Assembly (NCBI GenBank): GCA_902775075.1
Contig: CACYKX010000158.1
Location: 1-7,783 of the forward strand
Direction: 5' to 3'
Length of the DNA stretch: 7,783 nucleotides
DNA from: an uncultured Prevotellaceae bacterium
Lineage (GTDB): Bacteria > Bacteroidota > Bacteroidia > Bacteroidales > Bacteroidaceae
The notes below the pieces were generated by a model. It was not told where the DNA came from, ran no database searches, and saw nothing but the letters and a program-made list of their open reading frames with translations. Both the position numbers and the translations under genes were made by a program. Shown here in pieces: positions 1 through 6,781 of this stretch (position 1 is the stretch's first letter; the number at the start of each line of letters is the position of its first letter).

Positions 1-675
1 CTTCTCGCCACGAGCCAGAAGCATGTCTGAAAGGATGCGGGCCAACCGGCCATTGCCATCCTCGAAGGGATGAATGCTCACAAACCAGAAATGGGCAATA
101 GCAGAACGGATGACGCTACTCACAGGCTCCTCGTCATCAAACCAGGCGAGATACTTTTCCATCTCCTTTTCAACACGGTCTGGAGAAGGAGCAATATAGT
201 GGATTTTCTCGCGCCCAAACATTCCGCTGACAATATGCTCCTCGTTTGTGCGGTACTGTCCTATTTCTATCTGGCTGCCTTCACTATAGCCTGAAGGGAA
301 AAATGCAGCTTGCCACGCACATAGTTTCTCTTTACTGAGGGGCATGTCATAGTGTTGTACCGCTTCAAGCATTACACCAACAACAGAATCGACGTAATGT
401 GATGGAGCAGTATATTTCACGTTCTCAATACCAAGCTTTCGGGCAATGGAAGAACGAACCTGATCAACGTTCAGTCGTATGCCTTCTATCTCTGAAGAAT
501 ATACCACGTCGTAAGTCAGGTTCTCTGCCATTGCACGGAGTTTGCTGTCAAAGCCCAATGAACTCAACCTGCCATAAAGCAACCCCTGCTTACGGAATAC
601 TTTCTCCTGAAGGAGTGACACTTGGGACATGTCCCAACGGAAGTCCGTCCAATTGTCTCTTTCGTGTATATACAT
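1..675 (-). CDS. Fic-family protein (AMP-transferase), N-terminal part, cut by left edge
   Basis: The first 225 residues are visible; the C-terminus lies beyond the window. Fic enzymes usually transfer AMP from ATP to a hydroxyl side chain of a target protein. The catalytic motif is complete at residues 202-213 (HPFEDGNGRLAR), with the catalytic His202 and the Asp/Gly/Asn/Gly/Arg anion-binding loop. Residues 60-65 (SSEIEG) match the inhibitory motif [S/T]xxxE[G/N], whose Glu64 would block productive ATP binding; being N-terminal, this makes it a class II, self-inhibited Fic. Residues 1-85 (opening MYIHERDNWTDFRWD) resemble the DUF4172 region that often precedes Fic domains. The start is the only possible one in frame, because a stop codon lies four codons upstream (685-687). 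AGGA about 8 bases before the ATG may act as a ribosome site. No separate antitoxin gene is visible upstream. The target protein cannot be inferred. Family members often carry a C-terminal winged helix, which would be off the left edge. Confidence 0.93.
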   Translation of the reverse strand, partial: MYIHERDNWTDFRWDMSQVSLLQEKVFRKQGLLYGRLSSLGFDSKLRAMAENLTYDVVYSSEIEGIRLNVDQVRSSIARKLGIENVKYTAPSHYVDSVVGVMLEAVQHYDMPLSKEKLCAWQAAFFPSGYSEGSQIEIGQYRTNEEHIVSGMFGREKIHYIAPSPDRVEKEMEKYLAWFDDEEPVSSVIRSAIAHFWFVSIHPFEDGNGRLARILSDMLLARGEK

Positions 676-712
676 AACGCATTCCTACTTTGTGCGACAT
701 AATACAGTAATT

Positions 713-797
713 AACGTCGCAAATTCTGCGGCAAAGATACTGAAATAATGCCGAATCACCAAACAAAAGCGCAAAATACCGCAGATTATGCGACGTT
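713..797. repeat. Imperfect inverted repeat enclosing the fic promoter
   Basis: The 19-base arm at 713-731 (AACGTCGCAAATTCTGCGG) matches the reverse complement of 779-797 (AACGTCGCATAATCTGCGG) at 17 of 19 positions. The 47-bp interval between them holds both promoter elements of the fic gene. The arms could be two operator sites for a regulator acting by looping or occlusion, or could form a cruciform. A further GTCGCA half-site lies at 693-698 on the minus strand. Function is inferred from position only. Confidence 0.7.
732..763 (-). promoter_or_regulatory. Bacteroidetes-type promoter of the fic gene
   Basis: On the minus strand the -7 element TATCTTTG (732-739) is preceded, after a 20-bp spacer, by the -33 element TTTG (760-763). 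This matches the sigma-ABfr consensus TTTG...TAnnTTTG. Transcription would start near 725, giving a leader of about 50 nt before the fic ATG at 675. The promoter lies entirely in the loop of the inverted repeat 713-797. Confidence 0.75.
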
Positions 798-833
798 TTT
801 TGACAGGAAAATGTCAGAAGGCTCTTGATGGCA

Positions 834-871
834 AACAAAGGGACCTGCCCAAGCGGACAGGTCCCTTTGTT
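834..871 (-). terminator. Hairpin terminator of ppdK
   Basis: A 17-position stem (834-850 with 855-871) with a single C/A mismatch and a 4-base loop starts 20 bases after the ppdK stop codon. On the minus strand the stem ends ...CCCTTTGTT and runs into TTTGCC, so the T tract is short and interrupted, but the stem is long and GC-rich. It separates ppdK transcription from the downstream fic gene on the same strand. Confidence 0.85.
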
Positions 872-890
872 AATTATATCAGAGTGATAA

Positions 891-3611
891 TTACTCTTCA
901 ACTGCTGCCTGCGCGGCGGCTAAGCGAGCGATTGGCACACGGAATGGTGAGCAACTTGCATAATCCATACCAATCTTAGCACAGAACTTAACACTACTTG
1001 GTTCACCACCATGTTCGCCACAAATACCAGTACGAAGATTTGGACGAACCTTATGACCTTTCTCTACAGCCATCTTAACGAGCTGACCAACACCTTCCTG
1101 ATCAAGTACCTGGAAAGGATCCACATTCAGGATCTTCTTATCAAGGTATACAGGCAAGAAGCTAGCAATATCGTCACGACTATAACCAAATGTCATCTGA
1201 GTCAAGTCATTAGTACCGAACGAGAAGTATTGAGCTTCACTAGCAATTGTATCAGCAGTCAGGGCAGCACGAGGAATTTCTATCATCGTACCAATTTCGA
1301 ATTCAAGTTCAACGCCATATTCCGCAAATACCTCTTTAGCGGTAGCTTCGATAATCTCCTTCTGCTGCTTGAACTCAGCAACAGTACCGATCAACGGAAC
1401 CATAATCTCAGGTTTAGGGTCCTTACCCTCTTTCTTCAACTCACAAGCAGCACTTAAGATTGCACGAGTCTGCATTGCTGTAATCTCAGGGAAAGTGATA
1501 CCCAGACGGCAACCACGATGGCCCAACATAGGGTTATTCTCAGCCAAAGAAGCTACACGCTGCTGAATAGTCTTCAAGTCAACCCCCATTTCCTTAGCCA
1601 TTGTCTCCTGACCTGCAAGATCATGAGGAACGAACTCATGCAAAGGAGGGTCCAACAGACGGATATTCACAGACAAGCCATCCATTGCCTCAAGAATACC
1701 CTTAAAGTCAGCCTTCTGATAAGGAAGAAGTTTTGCCAAAGCCTTCTCACGTCCCTCTGCATTTGATGCAAGAATCATTTCACGCATAGCGACAATCTTC
1801 TTGTCATCGAAGAACATATGTTCCGTACGAGTAAGACCAATACCCTTGGCACCGAAGGCACGAGCAACCTGTGCATCATGTGGAGTATCTGCATTTGTAC
1901 GAACCTGAAGTTTTGTATACTTATCACAAAGATCCATCAGTTCCTTGAAATCACCACTAAGTTCTGCAGCCTTAGTCTGAATCTTACCCTCATATACTTG
2001 ACCCGTAGAACCATTCAAGGAAATATAGTCACCTTCGTGGAACACCTTACCATCAATCTCTACAGTCTTACTCTTATAATCAACATTAATGCCACCAGCA
2101 CCTGAAACGCAGCATTTACCCATACCACGAGCGACAACAGCAGCATGAGAAGTCATACCTCCACGTGCAGTAAGAATACCTTCTGCAGCAGACATACCAG
2201 CAAGATCTTCAGGACTTGTCTCGATACGAACCATTACAACCTGATGACCATCATCATGCCAAGACTCAGCATCGTCAGCATGGAATACGATTTGGCCACA
2301 TGCAGCACCAGGAGAAGCAGGAAGACCCTGAGTAAGAACTTTAGCTTGAGCCAAAGCTACCTTATCAAAGACAGGATGCAACAACTCATCAAGTTTTTGA
2401 GGTTCACAACGCATGATAGCAGTCTTTTCATCTATCATACCTTCATGGAGCAGATCCATAGCAATCTTTACCATAGCAGTACCAGTACGCTTACCATTAC
2501 GAGTCTGAAGGAACCAAAGTTTACCTTCCTGTACAGTAAACTCCATATCCTGCATATCATGATAATGATGTTCCAGTTTATCCTGAATTTCATTCAACTG
2601 CTTATAGATTTCAGGCATAGCCTCTTCCATAGAAGGATAGTTTGCAACACGATCCTCTTCAGAGATTCCAGCACGCTCAGCCCAACGTTGTGAACCAATC
2701 TTTGTAATCTGTTGAGGAGTACGGATACCGGCAACAACATCCTCACCCTGTGCATTTACTAGATACTCTCCATTAAATAGATTCTCTCCAGTAGCTGCAT
2801 CACGACTAAAGCATACACCAGTAGCAGATGTATCACCCATATTACCAAACACCATAGCCATCACAGAAACGGCAGTACCCCATTCATCAGGAATACCTTC
2901 CATCTTACGATAAAGAATAGCACGTTCATTCATCCAACTACGGAACACAGCACAGATAGCACCCCATAGCTGCTCGATAGGATCATCAGGGAAAGCCTTA
3001 CCGGTACGAGTCTTGATAGCCTCCTTGAAAAGGGTCACAAGTTTCTTCAACTCCTCAACATTTAGATCCTTGTCAAGTTTTACGCCACGTTCAGCTTTTA
3101 CCTTTTCAATGATCTCCTCAAACGGATCGATATCTTCTTTATTTTCAGGCTTCATCTCAAGTACGACATCACCGTACATCTGAACGAATCGGCGATAAGA
3201 ATCATACACAAAATGAGCATTACCAGTCTTTTCTACCATACCTGCTGCAACCTCATCGTTCAAGCCAAGGTTCAGAATAGTATCCATCATACCAGGCATA
3301 GAAGCACGAGCACCAGAGCGGACACTCACAAGCAAAGGATTCTCCGCATCACCGAACTTAGAATTCATCAAAGATTCGATATGCGCTACTGCTTTCTCCA
3401 CATCATCCTTCAGGAGAGCAACGACAGCATCATGTCCTTTCTCAAAATATTCAGTACATACGTCAGTAGTAATTGTAAAACCAGGAGGAACAGGTACACC
3501 AATAAGGTTCATTTCAGCGAGGTTAGCGCCTTTACCACCTAACAGATTTCTCATATCTGCTCGACCTTCAGCCTTCCCGTTTCCAAAGGTATAAACTCTT
3601 TTCTCACTCAT
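891..3611 (-). CDS. ppdK: Pyruvate, phosphate dikinase
   Basis: This cytosolic enzyme interconverts pyruvate, ATP and phosphate with phosphoenolpyruvate, AMP and pyrophosphate, and so can serve either glycolysis or gluconeogenesis. The 906 residues are within a few percent of the usual bacterial length, and the gene appears intact. The N-terminal ATP-grasp half carries the Gly/Lys-rich start LLGGKGANLAEM (23-34) and the basic motif SVRSGARASMPGMMDT (about 96-111). The central swivelling phosphohistidine domain has GGMTSHAA (484-491), with phospho-accepting His489 and the adjacent Thr487 that is the regulatory phosphorylation site in plant enzymes. The C-terminal PEP/pyruvate TIM barrel has EIPRAA (778-783), GTNDLTQ (799-805) and GICGEHGGEP (862-871), with the active-site acid/base Cys864. 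The start MSEKRVYTFGNG fits the family and lies about 70 bases downstream of a good promoter. It is monocistronic: a divergent gene lies upstream and a terminator downstream. No PPDK regulatory protein gene is visible. Confidence 0.98.
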   Translation of the reverse strand: MSEKRVYTFGNGKAEGRADMRNLLGGKGANLAEMNLIGVPVPPGFTITTDVCTEYFEKGHDAVVALLKDDVEKAVAHIESLMNSKFGDAENPLLVSVRSGARASMPGMMDTILNLGLNDEVAAGMVEKTGNAHFVYDSYRRFVQMYGDVVLEMKPENKEDIDPFEEIIEKVKAERGVKLDKDLNVEELKKLVTLFKEAIKTRTGKAFPDDPIEQLWGAICAVFRSWMNERAILYRKMEGIPDEWGTAVSVMAMVFGNMGDTSATGVCFSRDAATGENLFNGEYLVNAQGEDVVAGIRTPQQITKIGSQRWAERAGISEEDRVANYPSMEEAMPEIYKQLNEIQDKLEHHYHDMQDMEFTVQEGKLWFLQTRNGKRTGTAMVKIAMDLLHEGMIDEKTAIMRCEPQKLDELLHPVFDKVALAQAKVLTQGLPASPGAACGQIVFHADDAESWHDDGHQVVMVRIETSPEDLAGMSAAEGILTARGGMTSHAAVVARGMGKCCVSGAGGINVDYKSKTVEIDGKVFHEGDYISLNGSTGQVYEGKIQTKAAELSGDFKELMDLCDKYTKLQVRTNADTPHDAQVARAFGAKGIGLTRTEHMFFDDKKIVAMREMILASNAEGREKALAKLLPYQKADFKGILEAMDGLSVNIRLLDPPLHEFVPHDLAGQETMAKEMGVDLKTIQQRVASLAENNPMLGHRGCRLGITFPEITAMQTRAILSAACELKKEGKDPKPEIMVPLIGTVAEFKQQKEIIEATAKEVFAEYGVELEFEIGTMIEIPRAALTADTIASEAQYFSFGTNDLTQMTFGYSRDDIASFLPVYLDKKILNVDPFQVLDQEGVGQLVKMAVEKGHKVRPNLRTGICGEHGGEPSSVKFCAKIGMDYASCSPFRVPIARLAAAQAAVEE

Positions 3612-3647
3612 AGTTAATAGGTATTCTTAAATTTTGTATTAAATGTT

Positions 3648-3671
3648 TTTATTAAGTTTCGTTTATTAAGT
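3648..3671. repeat. Tandem decamer repeat in the ppdK leader
   Basis: TTTATTAAGT occurs twice (3648-3657 and 3662-3671), 14 bases apart. It lies within the transcribed leader of ppdK, just downstream of the predicted start site. It may be a regulator site, or just a chance product of A/T-rich sequence. Confidence 0.45.
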
Positions 3672-3686
3672 GCGAATTTTGTTATG

Positions 3687-3718
3687 CAAATATAAGGATT
3701 TTTTAGTTTATATGCAAA
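3687..3718 (-). promoter_or_regulatory. Bacteroidetes-type promoter of ppdK
   Basis: On the minus strand TTTG (3715-3718) and TATATTTG (3687-3694) are separated by exactly 20 bp, a full match to the sigma-ABfr consensus. Transcription would begin near 3680, leaving an A/T-rich leader of about 70 nt that contains a tandem decamer repeat. Confidence 0.8.
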
Positions 3719-3820
3719 CTTTTCTATGCTTTTTTGCCAACTCGACCTTACATTTCCACATGTTATCGCGAACAATAATAGAAAAAGAAACAAGAGTAAG
3801 CAATTTTGGGAAATATTTCG

Positions 3821-3828
3821 TATCTTTG
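3821..3828 (+). promoter_or_regulatory. -7 element of the rlmD-type gene
   Basis: TATCTTTG followed by CACCC is a typical Bacteroidetes -7 box. A -33 TTTG at the usual 19-21 bp spacing is missing: position 3797-3800 reads TAAG, and the nearest TTTG (3805-3808) is only 12 bp away. A transcript starting near 3834 would have a leader of only about 15 nt before the ATG at 3849. A 10-bp palindrome, GAAATATTTC, occupies 3810-3819 just upstream. Confidence 0.6.
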
Positions 3829-3848
3829 CACCCAAATATAAAAGAATT

Positions 3849-5285
3849 ATGAGTAGAAAGAAACCATTGCCTTTATTGGAGAATATTACCATCGAAGCTA
3901 TTGCTGCAGAAGGTAAATGTCTTTTCCATTACAACGAGAAAGTAGTTTTCGTTCCTTTCTGTGTACCTGGTGACGTTGTCGACGTTCAGATTACCAAGAA
4001 GAAACATTCTTTCATGGAAGGAAGGGTTGTACGATTCATACAATATAGTAAGGTACGCGCGACACCAATGTGTGAACACTTCGGATTCTGCGGTGGCTGT
4101 AAGTGGCAGAATCTTCCTTACGAAGAGCAATTAAAGGCGAAACAACAGCAAGTCTTCGACCAACTAAGTAGAATTGGCAAGGTTGAACTTCCTGAGTTCC
4201 ACCCTATCATGGGCAGCGTTAAGACTAGCGAATATAGAAACAAGATAGAATTCGGTTGTTCTAATAAGCGATGGTACACCAAGGAAGAACTCGAGAAACT
4301 TCCTCCTCGCAAAGAAGGCGAGCCAGGTCATTTAGCTTCCGGTGCTATCGGCTTCCATATCAATGGTGCTTTCGACAAGATATATCAGGTTTCAAAATGT
4401 CACTTGATGGATGATCTATGCAACAAGATTCGCAACGACATCTATGACTTTGCCGTAGCAAATCAATTGACATTCTTCGACATTCGTGAACAGCATGGTC
4501 TATTGCGAGACCTAGTCTTCCGAAACAGCAATACTGGCGAATGGATGCTGATCGTTCAATTCCATTACGACGAAGAAGGTGACGAAGAGCGTGCTCAGTT
4601 GTTGTTACAACATATTGCAGACACATTCCCTCAGATTACATCTCTTATATATGTAAATAACCAGAAAGGCAACGATACCTTCAATGATCTTGATTTGATT
4701 ACATACAAGGGAACAGACTTCATCTATGAAACCATGGAAGATCTGAAATTCAAGGTCGGTCCTAAGAGTTTCTATCAAACCAATACAGAGCAGGCATATC
4801 ACCTTTACAGCGTAGCCCGTAACTTTGCGGAGCTTACAGGAAACGAACTAGTATACGACCTATACACAGGTACCGGTACAATTGCCAACTTTGTCGCTCA
4901 TCAGGCAAAACATGTCATTGGTATCGAATATGTACCAGAAGCTATTGAAGATGCGAAAGTAAATAGCAACATCAATAACATCAACAATACAGAATTCTAT
5001 GCAGGAGATATGAAGGACATCCTTACCGATGACTTTATTCGTCAACATGGACGTCCAGATACAATTATCACAGACCCTCCTCGTGCCGGTATACATCCAG
5101 ACGTTGTAAATGTGATTCTGAATGCAGCGCCAAAACGAATTGTCTACGTAAGTTGTAACCCTGCGACACAGGCAAGAGATCTGGCATTACTCGACGCTGA
5201 TTACAAGGTAGCACAGGTACAACCTGTCGATATGTTCCCACATACCCCACACGTCGAGAACGTCGTTCAATTGATTAGAAGATAA
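3849..5285 (+). CDS. rlmD: RNA uracil-C5 methyltransferase, RlmD/TrmA family
   Basis: This family uses S-adenosylmethionine to methylate C5 of a uridine in 23S rRNA (RlmD: U1939; RlmC: U747) or tRNA (TrmA: U54). The 478-residue protein starts with a TRAM-like RNA-binding beta barrel (about 8-65). Cys75, Cys81 and Cys84 (MCEHFGFCGGCKWQ) plus Cys184 are placed to hold the family's [4Fe-4S] cluster. The methyltransferase domain has the SAM-binding YDLYTGTGT (336-344), DPPRAGIHP (409-417), the catalytic nucleophile Cys436 in YVSCNPAT, and the proposed base Glu470 in HVENVVQL at the C-terminus. The TRAM domain and iron-sulfur cysteines favour the RlmD-like branch, but the exact target base is inferred. 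An ATG at 3726 would add 41 residues, but it lies upstream of the -7 box and encodes unrelated sequence, so 3849 was chosen. The gene diverges from ppdK and is followed by its own terminator. Confidence 0.93.
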   Translation: MSRKKPLPLLENITIEAIAAEGKCLFHYNEKVVFVPFCVPGDVVDVQITKKKHSFMEGRVVRFIQYSKVRATPMCEHFGFCGGCKWQNLPYEEQLKAKQQQVFDQLSRIGKVELPEFHPIMGSVKTSEYRNKIEFGCSNKRWYTKEELEKLPPRKEGEPGHLASGAIGFHINGAFDKIYQVSKCHLMDDLCNKIRNDIYDFAVANQLTFFDIREQHGLLRDLVFRNSNTGEWMLIVQFHYDEEGDEERAQLLLQHIADTFPQITSLIYVNNQKGNDTFNDLDLITYKGTDFIYETMEDLKFKVGPKSFYQTNTEQAYHLYSVARNFAELTGNELVYDLYTGTGTIANFVAHQAKHVIGIEYVPEAIEDAKVNSNINNINNTEFYAGDMKDILTDDFIRQHGRPDTIITDPPRAGIHPDVVNVILNAAPKRIVYVSCNPATQARDLALLDADYKVAQVQPVDMFPHTPHVENVVQLIRR

Positions 5286-5304
5286 TATTTATTACAATCA
5301 TCAT

Positions 5305-5336
5305 AATGGCAAGAGCTAAAAACTTTTGCCATTTTT
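5305..5336 (+). terminator. Rho-independent terminator of the rlmD-type gene
   Basis: An 11-bp stem (5305-5315 with 5323-5333, one G/T wobble) with a 7-base loop is followed directly by a run of T. It begins 20 bases after the stop codon and separates this gene from the porin gene downstream. Confidence 0.88.
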
Positions 5337-5349
5337 TGTTGATATTTTT

Positions 5350-5380
5350 TTTGAATATTCACGTAAATAACATATATTTG
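5350..5380 (+). promoter_or_regulatory. Bacteroidetes-type promoter of the porin gene
   Basis: TTTG (5350-5353) and TATATTTG (5373-5380) are 19 bp apart, matching the sigma-ABfr pattern. The start site would be near 5386, giving an A-rich leader of about 30 nt (CATAACAACTAATAACAAAA type) without a clear Shine-Dalgarno sequence, as is common in this phylum. Confidence 0.8.
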
Positions 5381-5415
5381 CACTCACATAACAACTAATA
5401 ACAAAATTACTATTT

Positions 5416-6558
5416 ATGAAAAGAGGACTACTCATAGCGCTGCTAGCAACATCTATAGGTACAACAAGCGCACAAAAAGCTCCTTGGATTAATCAAGTAA
5501 AATTATCAGGTTACGGCATTGGTCAGTATACCGCTACATTCAAGGACGACGCAAACAGTAATTCCTTCAATCTCCGTATAGCCCGTTTCTCTTTAGACGG
5601 ACGAATCATGGATGATTGGTATTGGAAGGCTCAGATTCAATTCAACGGAAACACTTCAACCCTCGGATCTTCACCTAAGGTTGTCGACATGTTCATTGAG
5701 TGGCAAAAATATGATTATTTCCGCGTTAAACTCGGTCAATTCAAGAATCCGTTCACATACGAGAACCCTATGAACCCTATCGACCAAGGTTTTATGGGAT
5801 ACGGACAAGTCGTACAGGCTTTGGCAGGTTTTTCAGATCGTGCAGGTACCCATAGTAGCAATGGCCGTGACATTGGTATTCAAGCTCAAGGTGATTTCCT
5901 TAAGAACGCAAATGGCCGCAACCTTTTACACTATCAAGTTGGCGTTTTCAACGGACAAGGTATCAACGTCAAAGATATAGACCAGCAGAAGAACCTTATC
6001 GGTGGTTTCTGGGTAATGCCTGTAAAAGGTATGCGACTTGGTGCATTCGGTTGGACTGGTTCTTACGCTCGTAAGGGGTTCTGGACAGATGGCGAGAATC
6101 CAAATCCAAAGGTTGACGAAAGTAGTAAGGCAAAGATCCGTAAGCTCCAGCAACGCCGTTATGCTTTCTCTGCAGAATATCTGGTAAACGACTGGACCTT
6201 CCGTACTGAATATGCTCACTCTACGGGTAATGCTTTTGCTAAAAGTTTGGTCAATGCCAATGATGCCACATCAACCGACTGCAACCTTGGCACAAAGGGT
6301 AACAAGGCACAAGGTATCTATGCACTCGTCATTGCCCCTATCATCAAAGACAAATTCCACGCTAAAGTAAGATACGATATGTATGAGTCTGACGCCACTC
6401 GTGCTACACAGAAAACTCAATACGAATTCGGTCTCGACTACATGCTCTCTAAGAACCTAAAGATCAGCGGAGAATATGCACACATCCACGACCGTTCTGC
6501 TCTAGCTACAGAACCTAACTCTGATGTTATTGATATAGAATTAGGATTCAAGTTCTAA
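5416..6558 (+). CDS. Outer-membrane porin, phosphate-selective O/P (OprO/OprP) type
   Basis: This is predicted to be an outer-membrane beta barrel forming a diffusion channel, perhaps for anions. The 380-residue precursor opens with a signal peptide (MKRG, hydrophobic LLIALLATSIG, then TTSA), with likely cleavage after Ala19. The mature part consists of alternating amphipathic strands and ends in Phe (ELGFKF), the usual signal for the BAM assembly machinery. Family-like signatures are LRIARFSLDGRI (53-64), the VKLGQFKNPFTYENP region (about 104-118) and NGRDIGIQAQGDF (149-161). Its length is close to the 350-450 residues usual for the family. It has its own promoter and terminator and so is probably transcribed alone. 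Phosphate or pyrophosphate selectivity is a family label, not shown here: no pho-type regulator or transporter gene is adjacent. It could equally be a general porin. Confidence 0.85.
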   Translation: MKRGLLIALLATSIGTTSAQKAPWINQVKLSGYGIGQYTATFKDDANSNSFNLRIARFSLDGRIMDDWYWKAQIQFNGNTSTLGSSPKVVDMFIEWQKYDYFRVKLGQFKNPFTYENPMNPIDQGFMGYGQVVQALAGFSDRAGTHSSNGRDIGIQAQGDFLKNANGRNLLHYQVGVFNGQGINVKDIDQQKNLIGGFWVMPVKGMRLGAFGWTGSYARKGFWTDGENPNPKVDESSKAKIRKLQQRRYAFSAEYLVNDWTFRTEYAHSTGNAFAKSLVNANDATSTDCNLGTKGNKAQGIYALVIAPIIKDKFHAKVRYDMYESDATRATQKTQYEFGLDYMLSKNLKISGEYAHIHDRSALATEPNSDVIDIELGFKF

Positions 6559-6575
6559 ATCATTAGGTATATAAC

Positions 6576-6619
6576 AATTAAGCCTGCATACTGAGTTTAC
6601 TCTGCATGCAGGCTTAATT
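6576..6619 (+). terminator. Terminator of the porin gene, possibly bidirectional
   Basis: A perfect 14-bp stem (6576-6589 with 6606-6619) with a 16-base loop lies 17 bases after the porin stop codon, followed on the plus strand by TTTATTTC. The loop has a small inner GAG/CTC pairing. On the minus strand the stem is followed by GTTATAT, so it could also stop transcripts coming from the right. Confidence 0.85.
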
Positions 6620-6667
6620 TATTTCATCTAACATTCTAACTATAATCCGCAAAACGAAAAGTTTTCG

Positions 6668-6699
6668 CAAATATAAACAAAGCGCCTCAAAATTGAAAA
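6668..6699 (-). promoter_or_regulatory. Possible orphan promoter on the minus strand
   Basis: TATATTTG (6668-6675, minus strand) is a full match to the Bacteroidetes -7 box. The -33 position, 20 bp upstream, reads TTTT (6696-6699), three of four matches. The palindrome CGAAAA-G-TTTTCG (6655-6667) lies at the expected start site. No minus-strand reading frame follows before the hairpin at 6576-6619, so it would drive only a short non-coding transcript or be a relic. The rest of the 6620-6780 gap shows nothing else recognisable. Confidence 0.4.
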
Positions 6700-6754
6700 C
6701 GAAGCGTAACTTTATTATAACACCATTGGAATAGCTTTTGAAGGACAAAATATA

Positions 6755-6781
6755 ATAAAGAGGAGAAAAACTCCCCTTTAT
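6755..6781 (-). terminator. Hairpin terminator of the small-gene cluster
   Basis: An 11-position stem (6755-6765 with 6771-6781, one A/C mismatch) with a 5-base loop abuts the stop codon at 6782-6784. On the minus strand it is followed by TATATTTTG, a weak T-rich tail. It marks the 3' end of the minus-strand cluster. Confidence 0.7.

Noticed and set aside
801..816. Small hairpin TGACA/TGTCA with a 6-base loop
   Set aside because: Five base pairs with an A/T-rich loop are expected by chance. It is not followed by a T tract in the direction of transcription and adds nothing to the strong terminator nearby.
590..901. Minus-strand 103-residue frame between ppdK and fic
   Set aside because: It overlaps the ppdK terminator, the inverted repeat, the fic promoter and the fic start in another frame. 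Its translation has no recognisable character.
1011..2693. Long plus-strand open frames opposite ppdK (82 to 182 residues)
   Set aside because: They lie antisense to a clearly conserved enzyme, have low-complexity Ser/Thr/His-rich translations, and lack promoters and family motifs. They are shadows of ppdK codon usage.
3726..3848. N-terminal extension of the RlmD-type protein from an earlier ATG
   Set aside because: The extension would begin upstream of the TATCTTTG promoter element, and its sequence is unlike the TRAM-domain start of the family.
3614..3892. Minus-strand 92-residue frame with a hydrophobic segment, just upstream of ppdK
   Set aside because: It spans the ppdK promoter and leader and overlaps the rlmD start antisense. 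The Leu/Phe-rich composition is what A/T-rich DNA gives by chance.
5926..6219. Minus-strand 97-residue frame inside the porin gene
   Set aside because: It is antisense to a porin with a signal peptide and family motifs, and no promoter or homology-like feature supports it.
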